From Nodosilinea sp. PGN35 (GTDB taxonomy: Bacteria > Cyanobacteriota > Cyanobacteriia > Phormidesmidales > Phormidesmidaceae), in NCBI RefSeq assembly GCF_029109325.1, contig NZ_JAQKQJ010000023.1:1-64000 (forward strand): DNA of 64,000 bases. The letters run 5' to 3'. Below, piece after piece: positions 40,303 to 49,520 of the stretch. A program made the position numbers and the translations under genes. Below the pieces are notes generated by a model. The model was not told the origin of the DNA. It did no database searches and saw only the letters and a program-made list of their open reading frames with translations. Each line of letters opens with the position of its first letter. Position 1 is the stretch's first letter.

Positions 40303-41207
40303 GGCGCTTCCCCGGCGTGGTAGGAGCTGCGCACCAGGGGGCCAGAGCGTACGTGCTCAAAGCCCAGTTCCTGGGCGATTTCTCCCAGCCGCTGAAATTC
40401 TGCCGGAGTCCAGTAGCGATCGACCGGGCGGTGATCGAGGGAGGGGCGCATATACTGGCCGATGGTGAGGCGATCGCACTCCACCCGCCGCAGATCTTGC
40501 ATGGCCTCAATCAGTTCAGCCTCGGTTTCGCCGTGGCCCACCATCAGCCCCGACTTGGTGGGGATGGTGGGGGCAAATTCTTTAACTAGCGATAGGACGC
40601 GCAAGGAGCGATCGTACTTGGCCCCGCGTCGCACCGGGTCTTGCAGACGGCGCACGGTTTCGAGGTTGTGGTTGTAGCAGGCGGGTTTGGCGGTCACGAC
40701 GGTACGGATGCGATCGGCCTGGCTCGCATTCCGCCCGGTGCCACCCCAAAAGTCTGGCGTCAACACTTCGATCTCAGTTCCCGGATTCTCCTGGCGAATT
40801 CTATCCATCACGGTGACGAACCAGCCCGCGCCGTGATCGGGCAGGTCGTCCCGCGCTACCGAGGTCAGCACCACGTAGCGCAGGCCCAGCAGCCGCACCG
40901 ATTCGGCTACTTTCTCGGGTTCGTGGGGGTCGAGGGCCATGGGGGCGTGGCCCTTGTCTACCTGGCAAAACGAGCAGGCGCGGGTGCACACTGCCCCCAT
41001 CAGCAAAAAGGTGGCGGTGCGGTTGGCGTAGCATTCGCCCCGGTTGGGGCAGCGGCCCTCTTCGCAGATGGTGTGAATCTGCCGCTCTTTGACAATGCGC
41101 TGCACCGCCGAAATCTCGCTGGCGTTGCCGATGGGGCGACGCAGCCAGTCGGGCATGCGCTCTAGCTCAGCCCTGAGCTGCTGACGCGAATTGGTTGTAG
41201 AAGTCAT
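40299..41207 (-). CDS. lipA: Lipoyl synthase
   Basis: The 302-residue radical SAM enzyme has both clusters: C48, C53 and C59 (CEEGRCPNRGEC) for the auxiliary 4Fe-4S cluster and C74-X3-C78-X2-C81 (CTRACSFC) for the SAM cluster. The C-terminal RSSYHAGE motif that supplies the auxiliary Ser ligand is visible as VRSSYHAGEAP. It inserts two sulfurs into protein-bound octanoyl groups. I use ATG 41207, where the homologous sequence begins. The 3' end overlaps the ligase gene by 4 bp. Confidence 0.97.
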   Translation of the reverse strand: MTSTTNSRQQLRAELERMPDWLRRPIGNASEISAVQRIVKERQIHTICEEGRCPNRGECYANRTATFLLMGAVCTRACSFCQVDKGHAPMALDPHEPEKVAESVRLLGLRYVVLTSVARDDLPDHGAGWFVTVMDRIRQENPGTEIEVLTPDFWGGTGRNASQADRIRTVVTAKPACYNHNLETVRRLQDPVRRGAKYDRSLRVLSLVKEFAPTIPTKSGLMVGHGETEAELIEAMQDLRRVECDRLTIGQYMRPSLDHRPVDRYWTPAEFQRLGEIAQELGFEHVRSGPLVRSSYHAGEAP

Positions 41208-41278
41208 AGGCCCACCAAATACTTTGCCGCCAGCAGGATGAAACCACCCTACAGCCCAGAGCAAACAACCGTTTGCCC

Positions 41279-41644
41279 CTACTGGATTCTATCGCGGGTG
41301 ATTTCTACTGCCACCTGGCCGGTGTAGTCGGGGATGGGCGGGGTGAGTTTGGTGACTTTGACCGTCACCCGCTGCAGACGTGAATCAGAGGCGATTGCTA
41401 GGGCGGCGATCGCCCCCGCCAGCCGCTCGATCAGCGCAAACTTTGACTCCCGAATAATCTGCTGGGTGCCCCCAATCACGGTGCGGTAGTCGTGGGTGTC
41501 GGCGAGGCGATCGCTCTGGGTGGCCTCAGCTAGATCTAAGTACAGTGTAACGTCGGCCTGAAACCACTGGCCCAGCACGTTTTCTTCGGGCAGCGCCCCG
41601 GTGTAGCCGTAGGCGCGAATATTGCTCAGGTGAATGGCATCCAT
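41279..41644 (-). CDS. folB: Dihydroneopterin aldolase
   Basis: The 121-residue product fits FolB in length and pattern: IHLSNIRAYGYTGALPEENVLGQWFQADVTL at the start with the active-site Glu, and ERLAGAIAALAI plus KVTKLTPPIPDYTGQVAVEITR at the end, with the conserved Lys. It converts dihydroneopterin to hydroxymethyl-dihydropterin in folate synthesis. It lies between lipA (72 bp) and the sigma-factor gene, all on the minus strand. Confidence 0.95.
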   Translation of the reverse strand: MDAIHLSNIRAYGYTGALPEENVLGQWFQADVTLYLDLAEATQSDRLADTHDYRTVIGGTQQIIRESKFALIERLAGAIAALAIASDSRLQRVTVKVTKLTPPIPDYTGQVAVEITRDRIQ

Positions 41645-41857
41645 AGGGAAATAGGGAAAAGTTGAAATACAGAATTTCTGTTATGGAGAGGGAATGCTGC
41701 TGTAGCTCCGCTCGCCAGATATTTTCTGCCAACACATCAAATAAAACCCCCCTGATCAAGGGGGGCAGGGGGGATCTCTGGCGAGATCGTTGACCGCTGC
41801 CCTCCCCAACTCGGGGGGCGAAGGATTTGGAGATGTGTCTTACCGCATGGTGTTGAA

Positions 41858-43033
41858 CTACTTGAGCCAACCTTTGAGGCGGGCGGCCACCTGGGGCCGC
41901 CGCAGCTTGCGCATGGCTTTGGTCTGAATCTGGCGCACCCGCTCTCGGGAGAGGTTAAAAATGCCGCCCACCTCTTCTAGGGTGTGGGTTTCGCCCGTGG
42001 CCAGCCCGTAGCGCAGAGTAATGATATCTTTTTCGCGTTCGGTGAGCACCTCGCCCAGCACGCTGGTGATCTCCTGGCGCATCATGTTTTCGCTAATTTT
42101 AGACTCCGGCGTTTGGGTGCTGCTGTCTTCGAGCAGCTCCATCAGTTCGGTGTCTTCGCCTTTGCCAACGCGGTGGTTGAGGGAGAGCGATCGCCTGCGC
42201 ACCTGCTGCAAACTTCTCAGCTGATCGACGGTGACATCAAGGGCGTCGGCCAGCTCTTGCTCACTGGGGTTGCGCTGCAAGTCGCGCCGCAGATCGCGGT
42301 GAGCCTTCTTGAGCTTGTTCAACTTTTCCACAATGTGGATCGGCAGGCGAATGGTGCGGGCATCGTTAGCGATGGTGCGCGTAATGCCCTGACGAATCCA
42401 CCAGTAAGCGTAGGTCGAAAATTTATAACCCTTGTCGGGATCAAATTTTTCGGTGGCTCGGTTGAGGCCGAGGGCACCCTCTTGAATGAGATCGAGAAAG
42501 GGCACCCCCCGATTTAAATAGCGCTTGGCGATCGACACCACCAGCCGTAGATTAGATCGGATCATTCGCCGCTTAGCGGTGCGGCCATCGTGGAGCTTTT
42601 GGGTGAACTCTGCCTCGCTGACCTTGAGTTTCTCGATGAGTTCTTGTCGGTTGGGTTTGCGGCCCAACTCTTTCTGAAGTTTTTCGCTAGCGGTTTCGAC
42701 CTTAGATAAGAAGCGTACCTGCCGGGCCAGCTCAATTTCTTCGCTAGGCTTCAGCAGGGGATAGCGTGCCATCTCTTTAAAGAAGGCCCCGACCGCATCG
42801 TCGGTTAGGGTCTTGCTATAGCCCGACAGCCCCATCTCCGACATGGCCTCTGACTGAGAAAATTTAGCCAGAACCTCCCGATCTTCGTCCCAGGCCGTGA
42901 GGTCAGGGGTGAGTTGGCTATCGGCGGCAGATACCTTTTCTGCCACCCGATTCAAATCGGTGTCGAACCCATCCATGGGTTCGTCGGCCCAAGCAATAGA
43001 ACTGTCTCTGTCGGAGTTATATGTAGTAGCCAT
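41858..43033 (-). CDS. sigC: Group 2 RNA polymerase sigma factor, SigC type
   Basis: The 391-residue sigma-70 protein has region 1.2 DDAVGAFFKEMARYPLLKPSEEIELAR, which is the SigC form (most group 1 and other group 2 factors have RLYLQEIGR here). Region 2 follows with RSNLRLVVSIAKRYLNRGVPFLDLIQEG and YKFSTYAYWWIRQGITR, and region 4.2 has HTLEEVGGIFNLSRERVRQIQTKAMRKLRRP. It directs RNA polymerase to stationary-phase or stress promoters in other cyanobacteria. The 590 bp upstream, shared with the divergent priA, contains perfect DnaA boxes. Confidence 0.9.
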   Translation of the reverse strand: MATTYNSDRDSSIAWADEPMDGFDTDLNRVAEKVSAADSQLTPDLTAWDEDREVLAKFSQSEAMSEMGLSGYSKTLTDDAVGAFFKEMARYPLLKPSEEIELARQVRFLSKVETASEKLQKELGRKPNRQELIEKLKVSEAEFTQKLHDGRTAKRRMIRSNLRLVVSIAKRYLNRGVPFLDLIQEGALGLNRATEKFDPDKGYKFSTYAYWWIRQGITRTIANDARTIRLPIHIVEKLNKLKKAHRDLRRDLQRNPSEQELADALDVTVDQLRSLQQVRRRSLSLNHRVGKGEDTELMELLEDSSTQTPESKISENMMRQEITSVLGEVLTEREKDIITLRYGLATGETHTLEEVGGIFNLSRERVRQIQTKAMRKLRRPQVAARLKGWLK

Positions 43034-43624
43034 GGGGTAAATAAAACTGTATACCTACGGGTCGAAGCATGCAGATTGAAGGCATGTATATTCGGAGTGC
43101 CCTGCCGACGGCAGCCCCAGACAAAACGCTTGATCCCGGAATTGGATCTTTAGACTTATTTTGTGAGTCCACAATACGGATAATTTTGTGAATTCCCAGG
43201 CAATGTAACATTTCTTTGGCAACTTGCGTAGTGTAACAGCGAATCCAAAAAATGAACCGAAAATTTAAGGGCAACCTCAGATATTTTTTGCTATCCTCAG
43301 ACACTTTGCCTTGATATTGATCGCCGCGTGGAGATAGAGAGGCTGGTCTTGGGACGGGGGCGATTGCTGTTGGCGGGGGAACGTGATCGATACGGTTTCT
43401 TTTCTCTAGTTTGACTCCGTTTTCCACAGGCAAGGAGAAGTTTTCCACAGAATGTAACCTGTGGAAAACCAGAGGGCTGGAGTGTTTAAATTAAATCCTG
43501 TTGTCCGAAGGACTGCTTTTGGTTGGCAGGCTACAGCCCTTGCGTCGGACTGGGATGCCCTGAGCCTGCCAGTGGGTTAGACAACCTCTTACACTGGCAG
43601 AGGTAATGTAGGTGGTTAAAACGC
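43034..43624. other. Divergent sigC-priA spacer
   Basis: The 591 bp spacer contains both promoters, three perfect DnaA boxes at 43420-43468 followed by the AT-rich GTTTAAATTAAATCC near 43483, and further downstream imperfect CAGTG/CACTG inverted repeats near 43568-43600. No credible gene is seen. Confidence 0.6.
43420..43468. promoter_or_regulatory. Three perfect DnaA boxes
   Basis: TTTTCCACA occurs at 43420-43428 and 43441-43449 on the plus strand and as TGTGGAAAA at 43460-43468. The first two are 21 bp apart and in the same orientation, and the third is inverted. They lie about 155-205 bp before the priA start. Confidence 0.85.
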
Positions 43625-46249
43625 GTGGGCCTTGGCGAGAGTAGACCCCATCCCCAGTGGGTCAATGTTTTGGTGGACTATGGCGGCCAGCCCGCAGAAT
43701 ACACCTATGAGGTGCCCGCTGCTCTAGGGGTGCAGGTGGGCGATATCCTCACGGTGCCCTTTCGACATCAGAGCATTGGCGCGATCGCGCTCTCCCTTTC
43801 TCCAGTGCCGCCGACCAACCTGGTACCCCACCAGATTCGCGCGGTGGAGGGCATTGTAGAGCAGCGGTTTTTTGCCCCACCCTACTGGGCTTTGCTGCAG
43901 CGGGTAGCCGACTACTACCAGGTGCCGCTGATCCAGGTGCTCAAGACGGCTCTGCCGCCGGGGCTGCTGGCCAGATCCCAGCGACGGCTGCGGCTGCGGC
44001 GCGATCGCCTGCCCCAAACCTATCCCCAGCCTCTGGCCCCCGGCTTGAAGGCACTGCTGGAGGATCTCCAGCGATCGCCCACCGGAGACTACACCTGGCC
44101 CTACCTGCAAAAACGCGGCCACAGCTACCGCACCCTGCAACAGCTGATTCAGCTGGGCTGGGCCGAGTCGTACCTGGCACCGCCCCAGCCGCCCCAGGCC
44201 AAACGTCGCCAGGCGGTCACCCTGGTGAGTGGCGACACCCTACCCGCCGCATTGACGACCCGCCAGCAAGACATCATCGCTACTCTGCGCCGTCAGGGGG
44301 GCGATCTGTGGCTCAGCGATGCCCTACAACTGTGCCAAACCACCAGCCCGACCCTAAAGCGACTGGCGCAGTCGGGCTGTGTGGTCATCGAGCCGCGCGA
44401 GCAGCTGCGGGCCGAAACTGGGCCAGCCCTGCTGCCCGACCACCCCAAGCTCCTTACCCACCACCAGGCTCTGGTGCTCGACTCTATTAATAAAAATCAG
44501 CAGGGGAGCCAGTTTTTGCTCCATGGGGTGACCGGCTCGGGCAAGACCGAGGTGTATTTGCAGGCGATCGCCCCTCGCCTGGCCGCCGGCCAGTCGGCCC
44601 TGGTGCTGGTGCCCGAGATCGGCCTCACCCCCCAGCTCACCGATCGCTTTCGCCGCCGCTTTGGCGATCAGGTGTGGGTCTACCACAGCGGGCTCGCCGA
44701 TGGCGAACGCTACGACACCTGGCGGCAGAGCCTCAGGCCCTCTCAACCCCTGGTAATTGTGGGCACCCGCTCCGCCATCTTTATGCCCCTGCCCAACCTG
44801 GGCCTGATCATTCTCGACGAAGAACACGACAGCAGCTACAAGCAAGACGTGCCCCCCTGCTACCACGCCCGCACCGTCGCCCGCTGGCGCGCTGAACTGG
44901 AAAACTGCCCCCTGGTGCTGGGTTCCGCCACCCCTTCCCTTGACACCTGGGTCCAGTGCCGCGGGCTAGGCGAAAGCCAGCCGCAAGATCCCGTAGGGTG
45001 GGCACTGCCCACCACCAACCCAGCCACCGCCGACTTTCCCACCACCGCCGCCCCAAACCCCCCTTTAAATTCCCCAATCCAGCTAAACTCACCACCTCCA
45101 TCTCCCCTTCACCCCCCCACCCCCCCACCCCCTCACCTTCTCTACGCCCCCACCCTCCCCTGGACCTACCTCTCCCTGCCAGAACGAGTCCAGGCCCAAC
45201 CCCTGCCCGAGGTCAACGTCATCGACATGCGCGACGAGCTGCAAGACGGCAACCGCAGCATTCTCAGCCGATCGCTGCAAACCGCCCTGACCACCATGAA
45301 AGCCGAAGGCAACCAGGGCTTGCTGTTCATCCATCGGCGGGGGCACAGCAGTTTTGTGTCGTGCCGCAGCTGCGGCCACGTGATGATGTGCCCCCACTGC
45401 GACGTGTCGCTGTCGTACCACCAGCCGGGGGCAAATAGCGCCATGACCCTGCGCTGCCACTACTGCAACTATAGCCAGGGCCACCCCAAGCACTGCCCAG
45501 CGTGTAGCTCCCCCTACCTCAAGCACTTTGGCAGCGGCACCCAGCGGGTGGTCAACGCCCTGGCCGAAATCTTCCCAGAGCTGAGCTGCATTCGCTTCGA
45601 CAGCGACACCACCCGCACCAAAGGAGCCCACCGGGCGCTGCTCACCCGCTTTGCCGAAGGCGGGGCAGACCTGCTGGTGGGCACTCAAATGCTGACTAAG
45701 GGCATCGATCTGCCCCAGGTCACCCTGGTGGGCATCATTGCCGCCGACGGACTCCTATATATGAATGATTACTGGGCCAGCGAGCGGGCGCTGCAAATGC
45801 TGATTCAGGTGGCGGGGCGGGCGGGGCGCGGCACCCAGCCAGGGCAAGTCTTTTTGCAGACCTACACCCCTGAGCATCCGGTGGTGGAAGCGGTTACCCG
45901 CCACGCCTACGAGGGGTTTATTGCCGCTGAGTGGGCGCAGCGGCAGCTGCTGCAATACCCCCCCGCCGGGCAAATGGTGCTGCTGCGGCTCAGCAGTACC
46001 GACCCGGAGGCGGTGCAGCAAACGGCTGATACCCTGGCTCAGCAAGTGACTCAGCGGTTGGTCGGGTCGTCTTACCAACTGCTGGGGCCAGCGCCAGCGC
46101 CAATTCCGCGAGTTGCCCGTCGCTACCGTTGGCATCTCGTGGTCAAAGGCCCGCTGGACGAGCCCCTGCCTGACTTGCAAGACCTCAAACGCCATTGCCC
46201 CAAGCAGGTGAGCCTCACCATTGACGTCGATCCGTTAAACCTGGCCTAA
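43625..46249 (+). CDS. priA: Primosomal replication restart helicase PriA
   Basis: The 874-residue product is PriA. An N-terminal 3'-DNA-end-binding domain (QWVNVLVDYGGQPAEYTYEVP) is followed by Walker A GVTGSGKTEV at 301-310 and DEEH at 398-401. Eight zinc Cys are present at 580, 583, 589, 592, 611, 614, 624 and 627, and helicase motif VI is QVAGRAGRG near 728. The helicase rebuilds replication forks at stalled or recombined DNA. Residues 447-510 are a Pro-rich insertion carrying a copy of the genome's GTGGGCACTGCC repeat, placed between the two helicase lobes. The start is GTG at 43625; no earlier alternative is clear. Confidence 0.95.
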   Translation: MGLGESRPHPQWVNVLVDYGGQPAEYTYEVPAALGVQVGDILTVPFRHQSIGAIALSLSPVPPTNLVPHQIRAVEGIVEQRFFAPPYWALLQRVADYYQVPLIQVLKTALPPGLLARSQRRLRLRRDRLPQTYPQPLAPGLKALLEDLQRSPTGDYTWPYLQKRGHSYRTLQQLIQLGWAESYLAPPQPPQAKRRQAVTLVSGDTLPAALTTRQQDIIATLRRQGGDLWLSDALQLCQTTSPTLKRLAQSGCVVIEPREQLRAETGPALLPDHPKLLTHHQALVLDSINKNQQGSQFLLHGVTGSGKTEVYLQAIAPRLAAGQSALVLVPEIGLTPQLTDRFRRRFGDQVWVYHSGLADGERYDTWRQSLRPSQPLVIVGTRSAIFMPLPNLGLIILDEEHDSSYKQDVPPCYHARTVARWRAELENCPLVLGSATPSLDTWVQCRGLGESQPQDPVGWALPTTNPATADFPTTAAPNPPLNSPIQLNSPPPSPLHPPTPPPPHLLYAPTLPWTYLSLPERVQAQPLPEVNVIDMRDELQDGNRSILSRSLQTALTTMKAEGNQGLLFIHRRGHSSFVSCRSCGHVMMCPHCDVSLSYHQPGANSAMTLRCHYCNYSQGHPKHCPACSSPYLKHFGSGTQRVVNALAEIFPELSCIRFDSDTTRTKGAHRALLTRFAEGGADLLVGTQMLTKGIDLPQVTLVGIIAADGLLYMNDYWASERALQMLIQVAGRAGRGTQPGQVFLQTYTPEHPVVEAVTRHAYEGFIAAEWAQRQLLQYPPAGQMVLLRLSSTDPEAVQQTADTLAQQVTQRLVGSSYQLLGPAPAPIPRVARRYRWHLVVKGPLDEPLPDLQDLKRHCPKQVSLTIDVDPLNLA
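44993..45014. repeat. Dispersed repeat inserted in-frame in priA
   Basis: GTAGGGTGGGCACTGCCCACC is the same self-complementary repeat found near 949-965. Here it encodes part of VGWALPTT in the Pro-rich insertion of PriA. Confidence 0.75.
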
Positions 46250-46935
46250 ACGGCATTTAATACCCCAGCCTATTTGCGTATACCCGCATTGGTAGGGGCG
46301 TAGCAGGCTACGCCCCTACCAATGCATAACTATGAATCGGGATGTACCGAATCGGACTTCGTAGGATAAGGATCCGAAAAAATATTTATTGCTGACAATG
46401 TTGTTAGCATTGCTAACCCCTGTAACAGCGGGTAACGATCTATCAATCGCCCTTGCAGGCCCCTTTGACTGTGATACTTTAGATATATCGAAAACAACTG
46501 AATACCCGCAAGCCTAACTCGGTTAACAGCCTTTACGAGCTGGTGCTTAAGTTAGAAACAAACTAAAATTCGCTTTCAAACAATCCTCCTAGAGGTGGTC
46601 ATTTTTGACCTTAACCTACCCTAAATGCCGGTCAGGCAATGGATTGTAAAAAGCAACTGTAGTTTAGCGAGTTTGCCCATTCTGCTTGATTTCTTGTTCA
46701 TTCCTGAGGTGTTTAACTCAGTTAAGCAGCCTAGTCTGGCTACGACAGCTCTGAGCTTGTCTGGCCAATGCACGCACAAAAGACTTAACGGAGAGTGGCC
46801 AAGATGGTCACTCTTCAGTTTTTTAAAGGGTGCCGCTGCGATCGCCCCCTGGCAAAATATCCCCGACTCTAAAAAACTCAATTCCATCGATAATTGGAGC
46901 GATAATTCTTCTGCTCTGTCGGTCAACATGAGGTC
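46250..46935. other. Spacer with a long palindrome; possible untranslated RNA
   Basis: A 40-bp inverted repeat at 46286-46325 (arms GCATTGGTAGGGGCGTAGC, 2-nt loop) sits just after priA and could stop transcription. Farther on, GAGTGGCCA and TGGTCACTC form an imperfect hairpin at about 46794-46816 followed by TTTTTT, a terminator-like element. The region 46480-46830 could encode a small RNA, but no known class was recognised. No convincing protein gene is present. Confidence 0.4.
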
Positions 46936-47766
46936 ATGGGAATAAGCGATCGCGACCTATGGATTGCTTTGGTAATTGGCAATAGCCGCTGGCATTGGGG
47001 TGCCTTTAAGGGCGATCGCTGGCTGGGTTCGTGGCATACCCGGCATCTCACAGCAGCCCAGACGGATGCACTACAGCAGAGCCGCTTTGCGCTCCCGGTT
47101 TGGCAGCAGTTAGGTATTGAAACCGTCTTGCCCCGCCATCCAGACGGTGGCGGTCAGGAGCTTCCAGAACTTTGGATGGCCTCTGTCGTCAAGGCTCCGC
47201 TGACCTGGCTAGCCAACTATGCCAGCATTCACCCCATCGCAACGGTACAGGTGCCCCTGCAAAATACCTATCCCACCCTGGGGGTCGATCGCGCCCTGGC
47301 GCTGGTGGGGGCGGGGGATGTATGGGGTTGGCCGGTGCTGGTGATTGACTGCGGTACCGCCCTCACCTTTACGGCTGGGGCAGACCAGCGCTTGATTGGC
47401 GGAGCGATTTTGCCGGGGCTGCGATCGCAGTTTCGCGCCCTTTACACCGACACCGACCAGCTGCCCGAGATAGCGTTTAGCCCCAACCGCTGGCCCCCGC
47501 GCTGGGCGACCAACACCCCCGAGGCGATCGCCAGCGGCATTCTGCACACCCAGCTGGCGGGCATTGGCGATTTTATTCAAGCCTGGGAGGCTGAATGGTT
47601 CCAGGGGGCGATCGTGCTGACGGGGGGAGATAGCACAGCCATCTATCGCGCCATGCAAAGGCAGACCCCATCCCTGGCCCAGCGCGTCAGGGTAGACCCA
47701 GACCTGGGGTTTTGGGGAATGAGGGTCTGCCGTCGGCAGCATCTCCAACAGCTAGAGAGGCTATAG
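46936..47766 (+). CDS. coaX: Type III pantothenate kinase
   Basis: The 276-residue product is a CoaX-type ASKHA kinase. An N-terminal phosphate motif is present in the form VIGNSRWHWGAF, followed by LGVDRALALVGA and the second phosphate motif VIDCGTALTFT with GGAILPGL. The C-terminal adenosine motif is IVLTGGDS. It makes phosphopantothenate in coenzyme A synthesis. The first motif has Ile where Asp is common (DIGNT); this needs confirmation but occurs in some cyanobacterial members. The last 6 bp overlap the convergent M48 gene. Confidence 0.9.
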   Translation: MGISDRDLWIALVIGNSRWHWGAFKGDRWLGSWHTRHLTAAQTDALQQSRFALPVWQQLGIETVLPRHPDGGGQELPELWMASVVKAPLTWLANYASIHPIATVQVPLQNTYPTLGVDRALALVGAGDVWGWPVLVIDCGTALTFTAGADQRLIGGAILPGLRSQFRALYTDTDQLPEIAFSPNRWPPRWATNTPEAIASGILHTQLAGIGDFIQAWEAEWFQGAIVLTGGDSTAIYRAMQRQTPSLAQRVRVDPDLGFWGMRVCRRQHLQQLERL

Positions 47767-48609
47767 ACCGCTGATGCGGCTGCGGTAGGCGGCGGCGTCG
47801 GTGCCGACGCCGGTATTGGCGAAGGTGCTGGTGTTGTTCATTGCTTGCAGATTGCTGACCCGGTTGCCGGGGTTGGGGTGGGTGCTGAGAAATTCAGCGG
47901 TTCTGCCCCCCTCCAGCTTTTGCATAAAGCTGATAAAGCCCGTGGTGTCGTAGCCGGCTCGGCCCAGGTTGTTGAACCCACGGCGATCGGCATCGTACTC
48001 AGCCTCGCGACTGTTGGGCAGCTGTAGGGCCAGCTGTACCCCCAGGTTGACCATGGCGTCCTGGCGCACCCCCAGGCTCCCGGCCACACCGCTGGCTAGA
48101 GCCTGCTGGCGCATCTGCTGGAGGGCGTGGCGACCGGTGATGTGGCCGGTTTCGTGGGCCATTACTCCGGCCAGTTCTGCTTCGTTGGCAGCCGCCCGAA
48201 TTAGCCCGGTTTGGATATAGACAAAGCCGCCCATGGTGGCAAAGGCGTTGACGCCGTTGTCGTCTACCACCTGAAAGGTGTAGGGCAAGTTGGGGCGATC
48301 GCTGGTGGCCGCCAGGCGCTGACCAATCTCGTTGATATAGGCGTTGATGGCCGAGTTGCGGTTGTAGATCCGCACCCCCTGGGCCTTGAGCTGGCGATCG
48401 ATCTGAGTGCCCAGGCTGACTTCATCTCGTTCCGACAAATTGCCCAGCTGGACGTAGCGAATGCCCTGAAAAATTAGGTCAAACAGGCTGGCATGGGAAG
48501 GGGTTGGCGTGGCTAGGCCAATGGTGACCGCCATCAAGGTTGCCATCAAGCCGTACAGCCCGCGGCGAAGAAGAGAATTTCTCTTGAGATAGGTAAGAGG
48601 AGAAAGCAT
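47761..48609 (-). CDS. M48 family metalloprotease, exported
   Basis: The 282-residue product begins with a signal peptide (LLRRGLYGLMATLMAVTIGLATPTPSHA). The zinc site is HETGH at 152-156, and the third ligand lies in REAEYDADRRG at 201-211, as in M48/Oma1-like BepA-type proteases. It probably degrades or refolds envelope proteins in the periplasm. I use ATG 48609, which directly precedes the signal peptide. There is no TPR tail, unlike BepA. Confidence 0.92.
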   Translation of the reverse strand: MLSPLTYLKRNSLLRRGLYGLMATLMAVTIGLATPTPSHASLFDLIFQGIRYVQLGNLSERDEVSLGTQIDRQLKAQGVRIYNRNSAINAYINEIGQRLAATSDRPNLPYTFQVVDDNGVNAFATMGGFVYIQTGLIRAAANEAELAGVMAHETGHITGRHALQQMRQQALASGVAGSLGVRQDAMVNLGVQLALQLPNSREAEYDADRRGFNNLGRAGYDTTGFISFMQKLEGGRTAEFLSTHPNPGNRVSNLQAMNNTSTFANTGVGTDAAAYRSRISGL

Positions 48610-48847
48610 AGGAGCGCCCCACGTGCTGCTGAGGGTCATAACTACTACCATCTTGCCCCGCTCGGCTACTGACGGCTACAACCAGTGGTCAATAATAATT
48701 TTGGCCCCGGCTCTATCTCTGGGCCGAGCCTTTAACCAATCGGAGCCGAAGCGCCGTTGCCCCAAAAGAGCCGGGCTGTGGTTCAATGGTATCGACATTC
48801 TCCCGCAGTAAAACACTCACCGCCTCCCTCCGCGAGGGCACCCAGCC

Positions 48848-49384
48848 ATGACTCTACTTGACGCCAAAGGCCGCCTGTTCGGCAAAGTCAGCATTCTAGA
48901 TGTTGCGGCGGCACTCATTATATTGATGGTGCTGTTTGGTATTTTTTTGTATCCAGGCACCTCGGGGTCAGTGGCTCAGGTGGGGTCTACGACCAAGCCT
49001 GTAGAAGTCGATGTCATGGTGCGGGGGCTGACCTCCTCGGATCCAGAAGGCTTGTTTCAAGCGATTCAAAACTCTGAGACCACCAACATCATTATTCGCA
49101 ACCAGCCCTACGGCCAGGTCAAGGTGAAGAGCGTGCAAAAGCTGCCCCGCAGCACGGTAGCGCCGCAACCCGATGGCACCGTGCTGGCGCTGCCCGACCC
49201 GCGCCCTGAACTCAACTACACCATCGACATGCTCATCACCCTGGAAGACAACGCCCAGATTACCTCCACCGGGCCGGTGTTTGGCAACAGCAAGGTCAAG
49301 GTGGGCACTCAGATCGAACTGGATGGCGATCTCTACAACTTCAATACCAGCACCGTTGGGGTCAGGATTCTAGAAAACAGTTAG
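48848..49384 (+). CDS. DUF4330 membrane-anchored protein
   Basis: The 178-residue product begins with a membrane helix ILDVAAALIILMVLFGIFLY (about residues 16-35). A beta-rich domain follows, with VEVDVMVRGLTSSDPEGLFQAI and a final segment GPVFGNSKVKVGTQIELDG. It matches the cyanobacterial DUF4330 family, whose function is not known. The single N-terminal span and the outer beta domain suggest an envelope role. It is followed after 136 bp by bioB on the same strand. Confidence 0.85.
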   Translation: MTLLDAKGRLFGKVSILDVAAALIILMVLFGIFLYPGTSGSVAQVGSTTKPVEVDVMVRGLTSSDPEGLFQAIQNSETTNIIIRNQPYGQVKVKSVQKLPRSTVAPQPDGTVLALPDPRPELNYTIDMLITLEDNAQITSTGPVFGNSKVKVGTQIELDGDLYNFNTSTVGVRILENS

Positions 49385-49520
49385 GCTATCGCTCCGCCTC
49401 GATTGGGACAGCTCAAACCGGGCAAGCTGCTCTTCCAGACTCGCTGCCAAGCCGTCGAGAGCGCGGCCCATGACAATCAGGGGCCGACTTCCCGTCAGTT
49501 AAACCACCCATCTCCCTGCT

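Noticed and set aside
46480..46830. Known small RNA (6S, tmRNA, Yfr-type) in the spacer after priA
   Set aside because: None of the conserved elements of those RNAs was found; only a weak terminator-like hairpin remains.
46625..46945. 106-residue plus-strand frame before coaX
   Set aside because: Irregular composition, no ribosome site, overlaps the coaX start and covers a terminator-like hairpin.
47209..47748. Minus-strand frame opposite coaX
   Set aside because: Antisense to a complete CoaX gene.
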